NCBI RefSeq assembly: GCF_026212465.1
Contig: NC_080053.1
Coordinates: 18,584,608-18,648,607, forward strand
DNA: 64,000 nucleotides
Reading direction: 5' to 3'
Source of the DNA: Amaranthus tricolor
Taxonomy: Eukaryota; Streptophyta; Magnoliopsida; Caryophyllales; Amaranthaceae
Within the stretch, counting starts at the first letter, position 1. Every line of letters starts with the position of its first letter. This document shows positions 11,462 through 23,029 of the stretch, in pieces. The notes beneath the pieces were generated by a model that was given only the letters and a program-made list of their open reading frames with translations, ran no database searches and had not been told where the DNA came from. The position numbers were made by a program, and so were the translations under genes.

Positions 11462-12206
11462 TGTTATGAATGGTATGTGTGACTTGAGTGCACATTTAAA
11501 GTGTGTATTCATGTGTGTGACTCTTGGTTTGTGGAATCCAAAAGGGTGTAATTATGTGGAGAGTACTCATGGGAATTATTGGTGTTAATGAAGATTAATG
11601 AAGAAGTAGAAAGGATTTGTTTTATGGTAGCTTGATATGAATTCTGACAGAGGAAGCAGAGAGGTCGCTCGACCTACCCGCTCGACCGAGCGAGCCTTAT
11701 TGGTAGGTCGAGCGGTCAGACAAAATGCTCCAGAATGCAGCTGATGCTCGCTCGACCGAGCGAGCTTCCTGTTTCGGTCGAGCGGATCCTCTGATGTGCA
11801 TGGGATGCTGATTTTCGACCTTTCAAGTTTTTGAAGTTATTTCATATTATTCATTACTCTATATTAATACTATATTCAAGTGAGCTGTTGACATTCATGT
11901 ACCTAATATTATATATAGAGCTTTCATACTCACACATCAAACACATCAAACACAACCCCTAAGCCAAACACATAGCCTTTTGTTTTTATCTCTTACTCAA
12001 TTGTAATTCTTCATTTAGAAGTGTTGTTTATATTCTTTTGATATAATATAAACAGAAACTACACACCACGGAGGACGTAGCCATCATTGGGTGAACCTCC
12101 TTAAATCCTTGTGTCTCTTTTGTTTTGTTTACATTGTCAAACATTGTTTTGTTCATTGTTGTTTGTATTGTTCTTAACATCGTAACGGTTTTGGCAAGCG
12201 ATTTCA
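11462..12206 (+). mobile_element. Ty1/copia solo LTR with 5-bp TSD
   Basis: The 745-bp segment begins TGTTATGAATGG, ends GCGATTTCA, and is bounded by ATGAT at 11457-11461 and again at 12207-12211, a perfect 5-bp target-site duplication. It contains the phrase caccacggaggacgtagcc, known from copia LTR 3' regions. No PBS, PPT or coding region is present, so it is a solo LTR left by LTR-LTR recombination. Near its middle are GC-rich near-palindromes (for example gctcgctcgaccgagcgagc at 11746-11765) and TATA-like tatatatagagc near 11911. Confidence 0.85.
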
Positions 12207-12280
12207 ATGATGATTGTTTTCTTTACATGTTGTAGATGTATTGAGGATATGTGCACTCCGCGGTATACATCAGATATTTG

Positions 12281-12405
12281 GTGATGGTTACATTATCACA
12301 CTTTCAGCAGTTTCATTATCTTTGGTGACGGTTTGGTATATTTGGTGACGGTTACATTATCACACTTTCAGCAGTTTCATTATTTTTGGTGACGGTATCA
12401 TAGTT
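12281..12405 (+). repeat. Tandem duplication of about 64 bp
   Basis: The phrase ggttacattatcacactttc followed by agcagtttcattat and ttggtgacggt occurs twice in a row with one or two changes. The flanks at 12212-12280 and 12406-12960 are AT-rich and show no gene. Confidence 0.8.
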
Positions 12406-12959
12406 TTCTCAAGATGCATATTAATGATTTCATCTTTTATGTGCGATTGTTAACAACTTAACATGACTAACCAACTTTGGATAATTGTTAGTCTCTTTAT
12501 GATTAGACTTAATTAAGATTTTATGTTCACCAAAAGGTATAATCTTAATGAAATATTAATCTACCTTCTCAATCTAGCATCTAAGAAATAAGTTTAATAA
12601 TATGTATAGTATGCAATTGATGATTCTCTTATATCCCTAATAATCATAATTTTGATTCACAACTAATTTTAAATCAAGTCTTTAATTTTAAATCTAGTAT
12701 GGGAGTGCAATTGAGGATGAATGTGGTTGAATGTTATGATAAATAATACCCAATCGGGTATCCTACAACTCTTAAAACCAAAAGATTATGAAGATTATTT
12801 AATGCCAAGTTCCCATGTGTGTTATCTCACTTTGAAGAATACCGAAGAAGGCAAGTTGTTAGGTATCTAAATACTTCATCAAGTATTGTATTGTTCTTTT
12901 CTATTTCGTGTTTTCTAATGTTTTGCTAGGAAAATTATATACATTCTTTCATGTCCCTT

Positions 12960-13215
12960 TATAAAGTAGCTTTGGAATTTTGGTTTTGTCCTACTTTGGA
13001 GAGCCATTAATAAAGCAAGTTCATTTCTTTATGTCCTTAGGATTGAAATTTATTATTATGTATTATTTAATTAAATCTGTGGCTTTATATCCATGTCTAA
13101 CAAAGTTTCAATTTAAGGGTAGAGGAAGTGAATCTTTGTATTAGGGTTCTTAATTAAATGAAGAGATTTAAATATGGTTGATAAAGATTGTTGTCTTTAC
13201 ATGTTGTAGGTATAT
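12960..13215 (+). repeat. Second, uninterrupted copy of the direct repeat
   Basis: Contains tactttggagagccattaat, attattatgtattattta, gggttcttaattaaatga and tctttacatgttgtag in the same order as 11270-11456 plus 12212-12250. Divergence is substantial, so the duplication is old. Confidence 0.75.
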
Positions 13216-13399
13216 ATTAGAGTATTAGTTGAAGGATTGCAATTGACTTATTTTATATGTGTGACTGTTAACATGATTGACCGACTTTTTATAATCTTTA
13301 TTCTCTTCATGATTAGATTTTAGATTTAAAGATTGATCAAAGTTTAATCACAATAAGATATCAGTTTACTGTAGTTTATTATTTATTGTAGGGGCCTAT

Positions 13400-15530
13400 A
13401 AACCACTTAATTTTATTGTTGATGAAATAGATGTTGCTGAGATGGTGGTTTTTGTGGTTGATGATGCCATATGCCACTTAGATAGTGGTTGAAGCTGTTG
13501 TTTTAATGGTTTTCGTTCCTTCACTAACTAGGTTAAGAAAGACTGGATACCTGTTAGCTTCATTTTATTTATATTTTATCCCCATCAATTGGCTTTATTA
13601 TATTGGGATTTTGCATAACTATGCTTGCTTTATTTGGGATTTTATGCTTGGTTGGGTATTTTGTTGTTTTTGTGCATTTCAGGTAATATTCGTCGAAACC
13701 GATCACAAACCAAGTACATTTGGCACATACAATACTCACTTAACTTCGAAAGCTAAAGTAATCAAAGCCTTGATGACCCAAGTCAAGGAAACAAGGCCAA
13801 AAGGAGCTAAAGTAAACCATTATAAGCCCACTCGGCCAAAAGTGGGTCGAGCCAAGCTTGCATGAGCATAAAAAAGACTTGCATTAGAGATAGAAGCTGA
13901 GTAGGAACATCCTGAAGGCCGCTCGACCTAGTCGAGAGATGTTGGCTTGGGTCGAGCGAAAGTACCATTCACTTCCAGTAGCTTCTGAATGTCGATAGAT
14001 GCATTTTGGATGGGTCAAGCAAGCGAGCTCAGTTGAGCGGAGTTTTTTTTGGTGAATACTCTTTTTTTAAAGATCTTGACCTGTGCACCTGATGCTCGCT
14101 TGACCAGGTCGAGCGAATCGGCTCGGGTCGAGCGATTTGGGTGATCAGAAATAATTACGTTTTTAAAAGCTGCTGATTGGATGCCCTACCCATTTCTTCT
14201 GCCTCTGACACTCTACTGCTCCACCACCCCTATTTGCCACCCATCTATAGCCTACCTATCTCACACATAGGGTGGTGGAGAAATCATGAAGCCACCACCC
14301 ACCACTTGTCCTTCCTCCTATAAATAGAGAAGAAGAAGGCTCAAGCAAATCATCCATTTTCTTTTACAACTTATGTTCTGAATTTTAAGCTTTCATTAGT
14401 TAGTTTTAATCTTCCTTTATGTATTTTTCTTGATTCATTCTTGTACTCTTAGTTGCAATTTCGATTCAAACACATATTAGAAGGTTCAAGCTTTTAATTA
14501 GTTCATCATTGAAGATCATTTGATATATTCATGTAATTGAGATTAAATCAATCTATTGAAGCATTTCATCAAACATTTGGATTGTAATTGGAGCTTATAG
14601 AGTTTATCATTAGCATTCTTTAGTTCTTCAATTGATTATCTTCCTTGGATTGAATTCCAAGCTAGTAACTTCTATTCTCTACACTTTAATGCTTTAGATT
14701 TTTGTTATTAGTACTTATCAAAAATTCAATGCCTTCAGTTATGTTTAACTTCAATATGAGTGAGTAGTTCATTTTGGCTTAAGCTAGCTATTATCACCAT
14801 GTACGTAGTCTAAACTGCTTTCTTTACCTTTAGCTTGGTTGTGTTGTTTATGGTTTGAGATGGATTTCACTATTATTGTTGTGTCATTGGATTAAGGGCG
14901 AGAGTCGATTTCTAATGATAGTCTATGCTTGAAAATTGAATCATCTCCATGAGAATAGGTAGATGTTTTGATTAGAAATGATGAATGTGTTCTCCATGTC
15001 TTAAAATATGCTTAGCTCCATGAGAATAGGTAGTTGGGTATGTTTTAGGACGCTTTTGTTGCTCGAGAGAGAATGTTAGTATCCAAGATGCATTCTTCCC
15101 CATAACCCATATACATGACCTTAGGTTGAAGATTAGTAAATACTATTTTGGTGAGAAAGCCTAGCCTTTGCCTCTTAATCATCATATTACCTTTTGATGT
15201 GTTTATATTGCCTTTGATCTTATGTTCTTGGTTAATTAACATCTTTACTTGTTTCATACTTTGTTTTAGCTTTAGTCTTTATTTGCTTGTTGTAGTTAAT
15301 TACACCAATAAACATCTATATATACGTTGTTGAACCAACTAATTGATTGAGAATCCCTTGATACACTCCACTCCCTGTGGATTCTACCTGAACTCGCCGA
15401 CGTACTACGCTACGCCGTGCACTTGCGGTATTACTATTGAAGGACGTAAAGTCCCAATCAATACCCTCCCTTAAATCCATGAGAATTGCGCCCGATATTT
15501 TTACTTTTATAATCCCCAATAGCGCCCACA
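13400..15530 (+). mobile_element. Long LTR remnant, probably Ty3/gypsy Athila/Tat type
   Basis: Near 15361-15440 there is ccactccctgtggattctac followed by cgccgtgcacttgcggtatt. A 'ccctgtggattcgac' phrase close to the 3' end is typical of long plant LTRs, particularly Athila/Tat. At 13485-13865 an open stretch has a hydrophobic start and a lysine-rich end, but it reads as LTR sequence and not as a gene. GC-rich motifs related to ctcgacc...ggtcgagcg recur at about 13919-13975 and 14093-14140. TATA-like cctataaatagagaag lies at about 14318. I cannot fix the ends or a TSD. Confidence 0.5.
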
Positions 15531-16730
15531 TGCTCTGAATTGCCAACTAGACAATAGGAGGTGAGATAATCTTTACATTCATAATGACATACTCTCGAGA
15601 GGGAAAACTTAAACTTTGCAAACTTTGTATTAAGGGCATCATCCTCATTTAGCTTTAGATTGCACTTTTATTTGCCCTCTTTTGTTTTGAGGGACATTAC
15701 AAAGTTGTTACCTAAGACCCAAATCAAGTATTGCTCTGTTGTGAACGTTTAGTTCATTAGAAAAACATTAGGATGTGATTTTCCCTAAACTCATTGTGCA
15801 CACACGCTCTTTTCATTCTTTTGATCCTTGCCTATGCATCCCCTAAGGATTCTTCTTACTCTTTTACAAAGGATGATATAATCTTTCTCTAATCTTTGAA
15901 TCTAATGGCTAGTGGTGTGCAAAATTATCTGATCATTAATATTCGGCTTAAAAAATCGGATACTTTATTCAATTTTCATAAACTAGATATTTCGGATCAT
16001 ATATTTGATTTTAAACTACATATCGTATTCGGATCCAGATCAAGACATTTGTAAAATCGGATATTTGATTTCTTGTTTTTTTTTTTACTTTTTTTTTATT
16101 TTAAGGTATGGAAGAAATTCCAAACAAATGAGGAATTGAACCAAAATGAAGAAATTAGAATATTTCATTAGATACGCGAATACAACACAATTTTTCTTGA
16201 GGCTTGATGTTTTTTAAAGAACCCTTGAAGCCCAATGCTTAAATACTGCAACAATGATGAGATAAGCAACAAGTAAGACTAAAAAAATGAATAAGTTGGG
16301 CTAAAATCACTAAGGTAGAAGATGATAAAAAAAGGGAGTAATAAATGAAGAAGATAACGATAAAGACGTAAATAGGATAATAAAGTATGATAATGGTTGA
16401 TCTTGGATGTAAAAGAATGAAGTAAATGATAGAAAAGATGAAATTTCCTCCTCCCAAGCTTGCTCTTTATAGAGATCAAATCAAAAGTGTTAGGGTTGGG
16501 GTCAAGCACAACCATCAATACTCCCCAATCGATCCCCATGAATTTATCTAATCTAAACGTAGAGAGAGGATTGTGTAAATGACATTGTTATCTATTTCAA
16601 AATGAGATATTTAATGAAACGAGAAAGAAATGGGGATATGGGAAAGGTGGGAAAGGTACGTGTGATTTTCAAATCTTCACGCTAAAGTAAATCTCGATCA
16701 GGCGGACCCACATGGCCATACCCTATTAAT
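15531..16730. other. Intergenic, with a hAT-end-like motif
   Basis: No gene is seen. At about 15911 the phrase tagtggtgtgcaaaattatc, followed by repeated 'atcggat' and 'cggatc' words to about 16065, looks like the end and subterminal region of a hAT transposon. I did not find its partner end. The open stretches at 16239-16539 on the minus strand have no recognisable domain. Confidence 0.35.
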
Positions 16731-16732
16731 TG

Positions 16733-17187
16733 ATATGTTTAAGTTATTCGTAATCAAGTTTGAAAACCAGTTTAGAAGAAAAATAAAGAGGTTACGAAGT
16801 GATAAAAGAATAGAATATAATAATACGGCCTTCATTAAGTTTTGTGAATCTCATGGTATTATACATAAGGTCCACTCCTTATTCTCCTGAAGTGAACGGT
16901 AAAGCCGAAAGGAAAATAGGACCTTAACTGAGTTGGTTGTAGCTGTAACTTTAAACTCTGGTGCAACTTTTCATTGGTGGGTGAAATTTTATTAACTTTC
17001 TATTATGTCTTGAATCCTGTGCCTAAGACTAAGAGCAAAAATTCTCCTTATGCAAAATTGTATAGGAGACAACCCAATATATCTTACTTTCGAACTTGGG
17101 GATGTTTAGCCTATGTGAGGATTCCTGACACTAAATGGGTCAAGCTTAGGAGTAGGGCATATGAATGTGTATTTGTGGGATATGCAG
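16733..17187 (+). pseudogene. Ty1/copia integrase fragment
   Basis: Translation in shifting frames gives the C-terminal half of a copia integrase core: ENQFRRKIKRLRSD, FIKFCESHGIIHKVHS, then a tail TLTELVVAVTLNSGATFHWW and, in 16974-17187, GEILLTFYYVLNPVPKTKSK, SYFRTWGCLAYVRIPD and YECVFVGYA. The first catalytic Asp region is missing and stops occur near 16880. It is cut at 17188 by an LTR terminus. Gag, RT and LTRs of this element are not seen nearby. Confidence 0.85.
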
Positions 17188-19075
17188 TGTAACAACCCGA
17201 AAACAACCAGCTGATGAAACAAGATTACTTAAACTAATGCGGAAGCTTAATACTTATATTGGGCTATTTCGTTGATAATATAATCAATTACTAAACTGAG
17301 TATATTACCCACTAGACATCTATCGAAGAATTTAAATATCAGAGTTTACAACCTTTGAAAGATGTACGAAATTACATTATAAGAATCATTTGAAACGATT
17401 TAAAATATATAAATTTCTGCAGAAAATCCTGTAGAATTCCATTTGTATATCGTATAAACTAAACTTTTCCCTTTTGACTTAAAGTCACCCTGCAAGTTCA
17501 AAACCAACATTTTAAATAACAACCACCGAATGGCACAAGCGCCAAACATTCCCAAATCACATCAACTCGTTGAATGGAATCTTTTCTCCAAAAATCAAAA
17601 ATAAATGCTAAAATAATTTTAAATAAAGATTTGCTTTACTTACATTCTTTTATATGATTGGTTGAGATTGTTTTGTTGAATACTGATCTTTATACTTTAA
17701 GCTACCATTGACTTCAATGATTTCAATCTATCCCCCACCAGGATAGGTTCAAAGAACAAAATCACACAATCAGCTTATGTTGATTACACATTTAACATAG
17801 CTTAATTTCCTTCACAACCCAATTAAAATACTAATTATACATAAAACTATAGCGGAAATAAAACATTATAACTATATTTACACAAAATGAGTAGATGTTG
17901 CTCTCTACCTTGATTCCAACCTTCATTTATCTGCAGCTAAACAGGCTGAACTAGATTCCATATTATAAGCCAACCACACATGCAAGTAGGATACATTGAT
18001 TACATCCTATAAAACATTTTCTTTTTCAAACCTTCTACTTTATCAATACTTTAAAAAAAAATCATTTTCTTCTTTTTCTATTTTCGTAAATCAAAAACTT
18101 TTTCATTTTCTTTGCTAAAACATTGCCTTTAAAAATCTTGAAATCATCAATCTATGGAATGGATATATCTTTCTTTTCTATTTTCTTTAATAAACTTTTC
18201 CTTTCAGAGTCTTTAATTCATAAATCTATGGAATGGAACAAACTTTCTTTTCCATTGGGCTAGCTAGGCCCTCCGGATAACTATTAGACAAAGATCTCTA
18301 ATGTGCACACCCCACAAATGGCCAAACCATAGCAGAAGATCTAAGTCCGAGGTACTGATTAACGTACCCCCAACTATTATGTAGTGTCGAGATTATCCCG
18401 ACGAGGTTCCAATTCCTTGAAACACCACACAGGTAATCCCAACCGTTTCACTTAAACCCATGACAAAAAAGTCAAGTTATCATACTCAAAATTAATAAGG
18501 TTAAACTCTAAATAATAAGAAATTAAATATCAAAAACATACAAGATTAAATTGGGTAAGAGATTGCTCACAAAGGTGGAAAAAGTAAAAAAATTGCAACT
18601 GCGTGGGAGAGAGGGTGGCCGCCAGTGGCCGCTGCTAGTGGCAGTTACCGGCGGCGGCTACTGGCGGCGGCGGTTCTTGGTGTGGAGGAAGAAAGGTGAA
18701 GAAGAAAGAAGAAAAGGGAAGAGAGTAATGAGAAAGAATGGGGTTTGGGGGTTTTATTTTTATTTTTATTTTTTTATTTTCTCTTTTTCTTAGTTCAACA
18801 CCCTTACTCATCTATATAATCATATATTTACTTACAAGCCCAAATTAAGACAACTTTCAATATGCTAGCAAAATTTTGAATTACAAGTATAAGTTTAATT
18901 TGAACATCTTCATTTGAGTAATTATAAATATACTCTTAATATAAATATGTAGGCATTCATATACCTATATAAATAATCGATATAAATTAATTCAAAATAA
19001 TTATTAAATAAAAAAAATCTCTAAAAATCATTATTAGAAATAAATAATGACGTGATAAAATGACGGGGTGTTACA
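17188..19075 (-). mobile_element. Solo LTR, Ty3/gypsy type, minus orientation
   Basis: The 1888-bp stretch starts TGTAACAACCC and ends GGGGTGTTACA, an imperfect inverted terminal repeat. Read on the minus strand it starts TGTAACACCCC, the common start of plant gypsy LTRs. On that strand a CT/TC-rich and then GCC-rich region (about 18720-18600) resembles a transcribed leader. The 5 bases on each side (tgcag and cttat) do not match. The left neighbour is copia and the right neighbour is gypsy integrase, so the ends may have been rearranged. The 80-aa open stretch at 18551-18793 is the antisense of this leader, not a gene. Confidence 0.7.
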
Positions 19076-19099
19076 CTTATTTTAGGTAAGAAATTCAAA

Positions 19100-19808
19100 T
19101 TAACATCCCTTTCTATTTTATAAAACCATAGTTCTCTTACACCCTTAAGGACGAATTTTGCTACACTTTGAGCTGCCTACCAAAACCTTGAGATACAAGT
19201 CAAAGCAAGACTCGTAATGACAATACCATATAACCCATAAGAATCAAATGATGACTCTTCGAAGGACTTGGCTAGGATTATATCTTTAGAATGTTCTTGG
19301 ACTGATTTTACACCATATTCCTCCTCTTCAAAAGGAGTTATCTTCACCTCTTCATGTTCCAAGTACGGAGCTATGTTACCAATATTGAAAGTAGCCGAAA
19401 CAACACGTTTATCACCAAGAACAATTTTGTATCCATTGTCATTTATCCTCTCCAAAACTTCAAAAAGACCTTCAGATTTAGGCATAAGCTAGTGTTTTCT
19501 TTGGCCCTAAAATCTTTTTTTGGTTCGAAAACCTTTCTTTGCTCAAATGCACCCAAACCAAGTCTTCAACTTCAACTTTTCTAGTGCCATGCACATTTTT
19601 ATTTCCTTGCTTCTTGTACTCTTCATTTGCCCTCTCAATCTGCTTTCTTACTTCCTTATGGATATTAAGCATAAATTCAACATGTTCCTTTGCATTACCA
19701 TAAACAAATTTATCCATAGGAAGTGTGATAATATCAATAGGCATGTACAAATTGACACCATAAACTACCTCAAATGGGGAGCACTTAGTTGTTCGACTAG
19801 GTGTTCTA
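19100..19808 (-). pseudogene. Ty3/gypsy integrase C-terminal fragment
   Basis: Read on the minus strand from 19808: CSPFEVVYGVNLYMPIDIIT, then EYKKQGNKNVHGTRK and VEDLVWVHLSKERF, a frame change near 19480, then GLFEVLERINDNGYKIVLGD, VSATFNIGNIAPYL and a run of acidic residues. This is the end of the integrase core plus the C-terminal module of a chromovirus-like gypsy polyprotein. It stops abruptly at about 19808, next to an LTR-like start. The RNase H and RT of a minus-strand gypsy copy appear at 32136-33135, so the two may be halves of one relic. Confidence 0.8.
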
Positions 19809-19809
19809 T

Positions 19810-20309
19810 TGTAATACCTCGTTATTTTATGGTGTTTTGCTATAGTGTGTGCTACATGATAATATTTTATGCCCTATGACCAATTAATATTTGATAATCG
19901 TAGACCAAAATTACATGTCGAATATAGTTATTAACATATAACTAGTGTTAACATGAAGTCATATTTTAATTAAAATTTATCACATTGATAATTATTCACT
20001 ATAAATAGTTTTATTAGGATAAAATTAACACTTTAATTAGAATAATAATATAAGAAATTGTTTAATTAATTATAAAAACGTAAAGAAACCAAATGTCAAA
20101 GATATAAGAAATAATAATAAAATAGAAAAAGAAGACATAATGAATGGAATTATGATGTCAGTAATTAGATTGGAAAGCTAATTAAATATTAATGCTACGA
20201 GAGAACGGCATTGTAATTGCAATGGCTATGAAACGCTGCTCACAACCATTGGTGCTTCATTTTCCCGACCTATTACCTTCCCCATCTTCTCCAATAAACC
20301 ATTTCATGA
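19810..20309 (+). repeat. Probable start of a gypsy LTR, then AT-rich sequence
   Basis: TGTAATACCTCGTTATTTTA at 19810 has the style of a gypsy LTR start and abuts truncated integrase. It may be the 5' LTR of the element whose 3' LTR ends at 32135. The rest is AT-rich without ORFs. The phrase ttttcccgacctattac near 20260 recurs at about 24015, on the other side of the copia insertion. Confidence 0.4.
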
Positions 20310-20798
20310 TGTTGTGCGACAGCGGAAGCAACGACGGAAAACAATAATGAAACAATAAAGATTCAAACAAACAATAAAGAAAATCACACCGAGAAATTAA
20401 CGTGGTTCACTATCAACGTAATAGCTACATCCACCGGCACCGAGAATAAACTTTTCACTATAAACCGGGAGATTACAAGATGAACACGAGAAACCACAAC
20501 AATGGCTCTCCAAGCTTTTTCTCTCTTAGTTTTCCTCACTTTGTGTTTTGCATTGCATCTCATTCTAATTCTAATTACATGGGGCCTTTATATAGTATAC
20601 TTCATAATAAAAAGAAATTAGGGTTAAGAAAATACAAAAATCCGTCAAATACTAAGAGTAACCGGCCAAAAATGTGCCAAGAAACCGCCATTACGCGAGC
20701 CGCGAAACTGAGACAAAACCTACTCCGCGCCCCGCGGATTGGGACAACAGGTACTCCGCGCCCCGCGGAGTTCACTCTGTTCGAGTCACCACATTTCA
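20310..20798 (-). repeat. 3' LTR of the copia element
   Basis: The 489-bp terminal repeat starts TGTTGTGCGAC and ends CACATTTCA on the plus strand. Adjoining gaaatctccaccttg is the reverse complement of a copia PPT. On the minus strand a TATA box (ctatataaa) is read at 20595-20587. Two GC-rich near-palindromes of the form ctccgcgccccgcgga sit at about 20728-20770. Confidence 0.85.
20587..20595 (-). promoter_or_regulatory. TATA box of the copia LTR
   Basis: ctatataaagg on the minus strand, in the middle of the LTR and about 200 bp from its transcription-upstream end. This is the normal U3 promoter arrangement. Confidence 0.6.
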
Positions 20799-21122
20799 GA
20801 AATCTCCACCTTGACGAGAACACATAGTCAACCACTACCTCATCAAACCATAGTGAAGCAAAACCATTCTCAAGCCAAACCCGATGCAAAGCTCAAGCAT
20901 AAGCCATACATCCCGACAACCCTCAAACCAAGACCCATCCCGATAAGTGTTCAACTAAGACCCATCACATACTCGTTTCCAAGTATAACAACTCATAACG
21001 CTCAACTAGCATCACAAGTTCACTCATAATGCTCCATCTGCATCACGAGTACACGAGGCAAGCTCCACCTTGAGGTTGTGCACACCTCAACCTGTGGGCT
21101 CCCTCACATCGCCCCTAAGGAC

Positions 21123-22290
21123 CTATGCTAATGAATCCAGCACAGTAAAGAATCTACTAGGACTGTCAGACCATCCTACCTTCTTTACCTCTATCTTCAT
21201 GTACGTGCATTCCAAATGAAATCTGACCACACAGTGCTTCTCCTGAACATCAAGTACCTGATCACTAAACACACAATCGTAGTACACAAAAGCCAACCAA
21301 GGTTGATCACAAAGAACCATCACCGAGATCAAGACATAATCAAACTCAGCGAACACAACCCAAGCTTCAACCGATGTAACAAAGCACTTAATATCATTTC
21401 CGTACATAAGAAACACAACAGCTGATCCAAGCAAACTGTAGAGAGAACAAATCTCTACCTGCCAGTGCCCCCACCTAGGTTGAGTCACAAACCTACAAAT
21501 GACACTTCTGGGATGCGCAAAACAAGTACACATCACAGCATACTTCAAACAGCGAACCATTACTCTAGACATGTAGACCGACTTAGTCTTAGAATGAGGT
21601 GATGTAATTGAGCTAAGTAACACTACCAGTCCATACAACAGTTCCCACACTCTGCTTATACGTTAAGTCATAGCAAGCCACTGCGCCCGCTCACTATACT
21701 CTACAATGTGCTCATAAGTTGGAGGTCCAAGTGACTCCACAAAAATGGCTACCAACCTTGCCAATCCCACAAGGTTCAATGCATAACCTTCCACACTTAT
21801 AGAAACTAAAACAACACTCCCTACAGCCAACCTATTAGACTTCTCGAGAACACATATAGGCTTTTCTTGAAACCCTTTAGATCGGCGGAATGTTCCCTAT
21901 ACTGACTCCTTTAAACTATCCACAGAGATAAAGATAGCACCAGAAATCACAGTTAGAGAGATACCTGGGATAGCATCAACATCATCAATCTGGGGTCGAA
22001 CAGAAATGGATGAGGAATTAACCTCATACTCCACCTCAAACTCAGTACCACTATCACCATAGCTAGCTGCTGCAAAATACACAACAACACACCAAAGCCC
22101 TAACAAGACTCCAAATATGAGATAGCACGATACCCTACTGAGCCACACCACACACATTCTAGGCACCTCTAATCCCGTGTGTAAACCCCGATCGAACAAA
22201 CTAATCCAGTATCTACTCAACAACCAAGTACCAGAGAGTATGCATAAGACTCTCCCTAACAAGGTCCAATTTGCTATTCCTGTAACACCA
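21123..22290 (-). pseudogene. Residual copia 3' coding region (RNase H tail)
   Basis: The minus-strand open stretch 21123-21650 ends with KIEVKKVGWSDSPSRFF, preceded by EKHCVVRFHLECTY. This resembles the end of copia RNase H, where a K-V-G-x-x-D-N-P-A-D-x-F-T-K pattern is usual. The stretch upstream (to 22290) has hydrophobic open reading such as LSRVSCYLIFGVLLGLW that matches no integrase or RT motif I know. The core of pol has therefore been lost or replaced. Confidence 0.45.
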
Positions 22291-22589
22291 TTCTACAATG
22301 GTGTTATCCCATAGGTATGATGCCACAAAATACCTAAAACACAGAACATAACAAATTCACAAAACGAACTATCCAAATGTAGCCAACTAACCATCTTACC
22401 ATACAAGTGATCATGAGCTTCAATGCTAAGCTCACACGCGTGTTTAAACCCAAACACACAATGCTTGTCTTCCTCAAGGTAGGCATCCTTGACACTTGTA
22501 AGACGATTCTCAATGGACAATTCCAGCCCTCTACTTTCACCCATATAACCATGCATATCATAAATTGTCATCTCCTGGTGACAAGTAGA

Positions 22590-23000
22590 AGCACTAATTG
22601 CAGAACTAAGCAGCGTAACACCCTGAAAGACATACAGGGATTTCACCTTGACACCCTTAAGTATCAAATCCGAACCCTTAAAGAAACTCACTTCCCCATT
22701 GCTAAACTCACCCTTGAGCCCCAAATCATCTAAGGTCCCAAGCGATATCAAGTTCTTCTCCAATGCAGGAACATGTCTCACCTTAGTAAAAGCAACCCTT
22801 CTCCCATCACTAGTCCGAAGTCTCATGGAACCAATACCTACTACTTCACATGGAGTACCGTTAGCAAGCGTAACTGAAGCCCCAAAACAAGACTCATAAG
22901 TATCAAACCAACCTCGATGAGGACTCATATGGAACAAACTATCAGAATCAAGAATCCGGCTATCAACCAAATCACTAGACTCAACACAACTAATCAATGC
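22590..23000 (-). pseudogene. Copia protease region
   Basis: Minus-strand translation shows SRILDSDSLFHMSPHRGWFD, then ANGTPCEVVGIGSMRL, VRHVPALEKNLISLGTLDDL and KSLYVFQG, the canonical order of a copia protease and the stretch after it. The catalytic triplet Asp-Ser-Gly reads Asp-Ser-Asp here (and the usual following Cys is Ser), so the enzyme would be dead. The open frame continues past 22590 into unrelated sequence. Confidence 0.8.
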
Positions 23001-23029
23001 TAAATCTTCCTCCGAATCATAGCTCTTGT

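Noticed and set aside
13485..13865. 126-aa ORF with a hydrophobic start
   Set aside because: It lies in an LTR remnant with LTR-type motifs and has no similarity I recognise; its lysine-rich tail is made of LTR repeats.
18551..18793. Arg/Gly-rich 80-aa open frame
   Set aside because: It is antisense to the GC-rich leader of a minus-strand LTR and has no domain.
21897..22262. Hydrophobic minus-strand ORF resembling a membrane protein
   Set aside because: It sits inside the defective copia where pol should be, has no recognisable motif, and ends in unrelated sequence; probably chance reading of decayed DNA.
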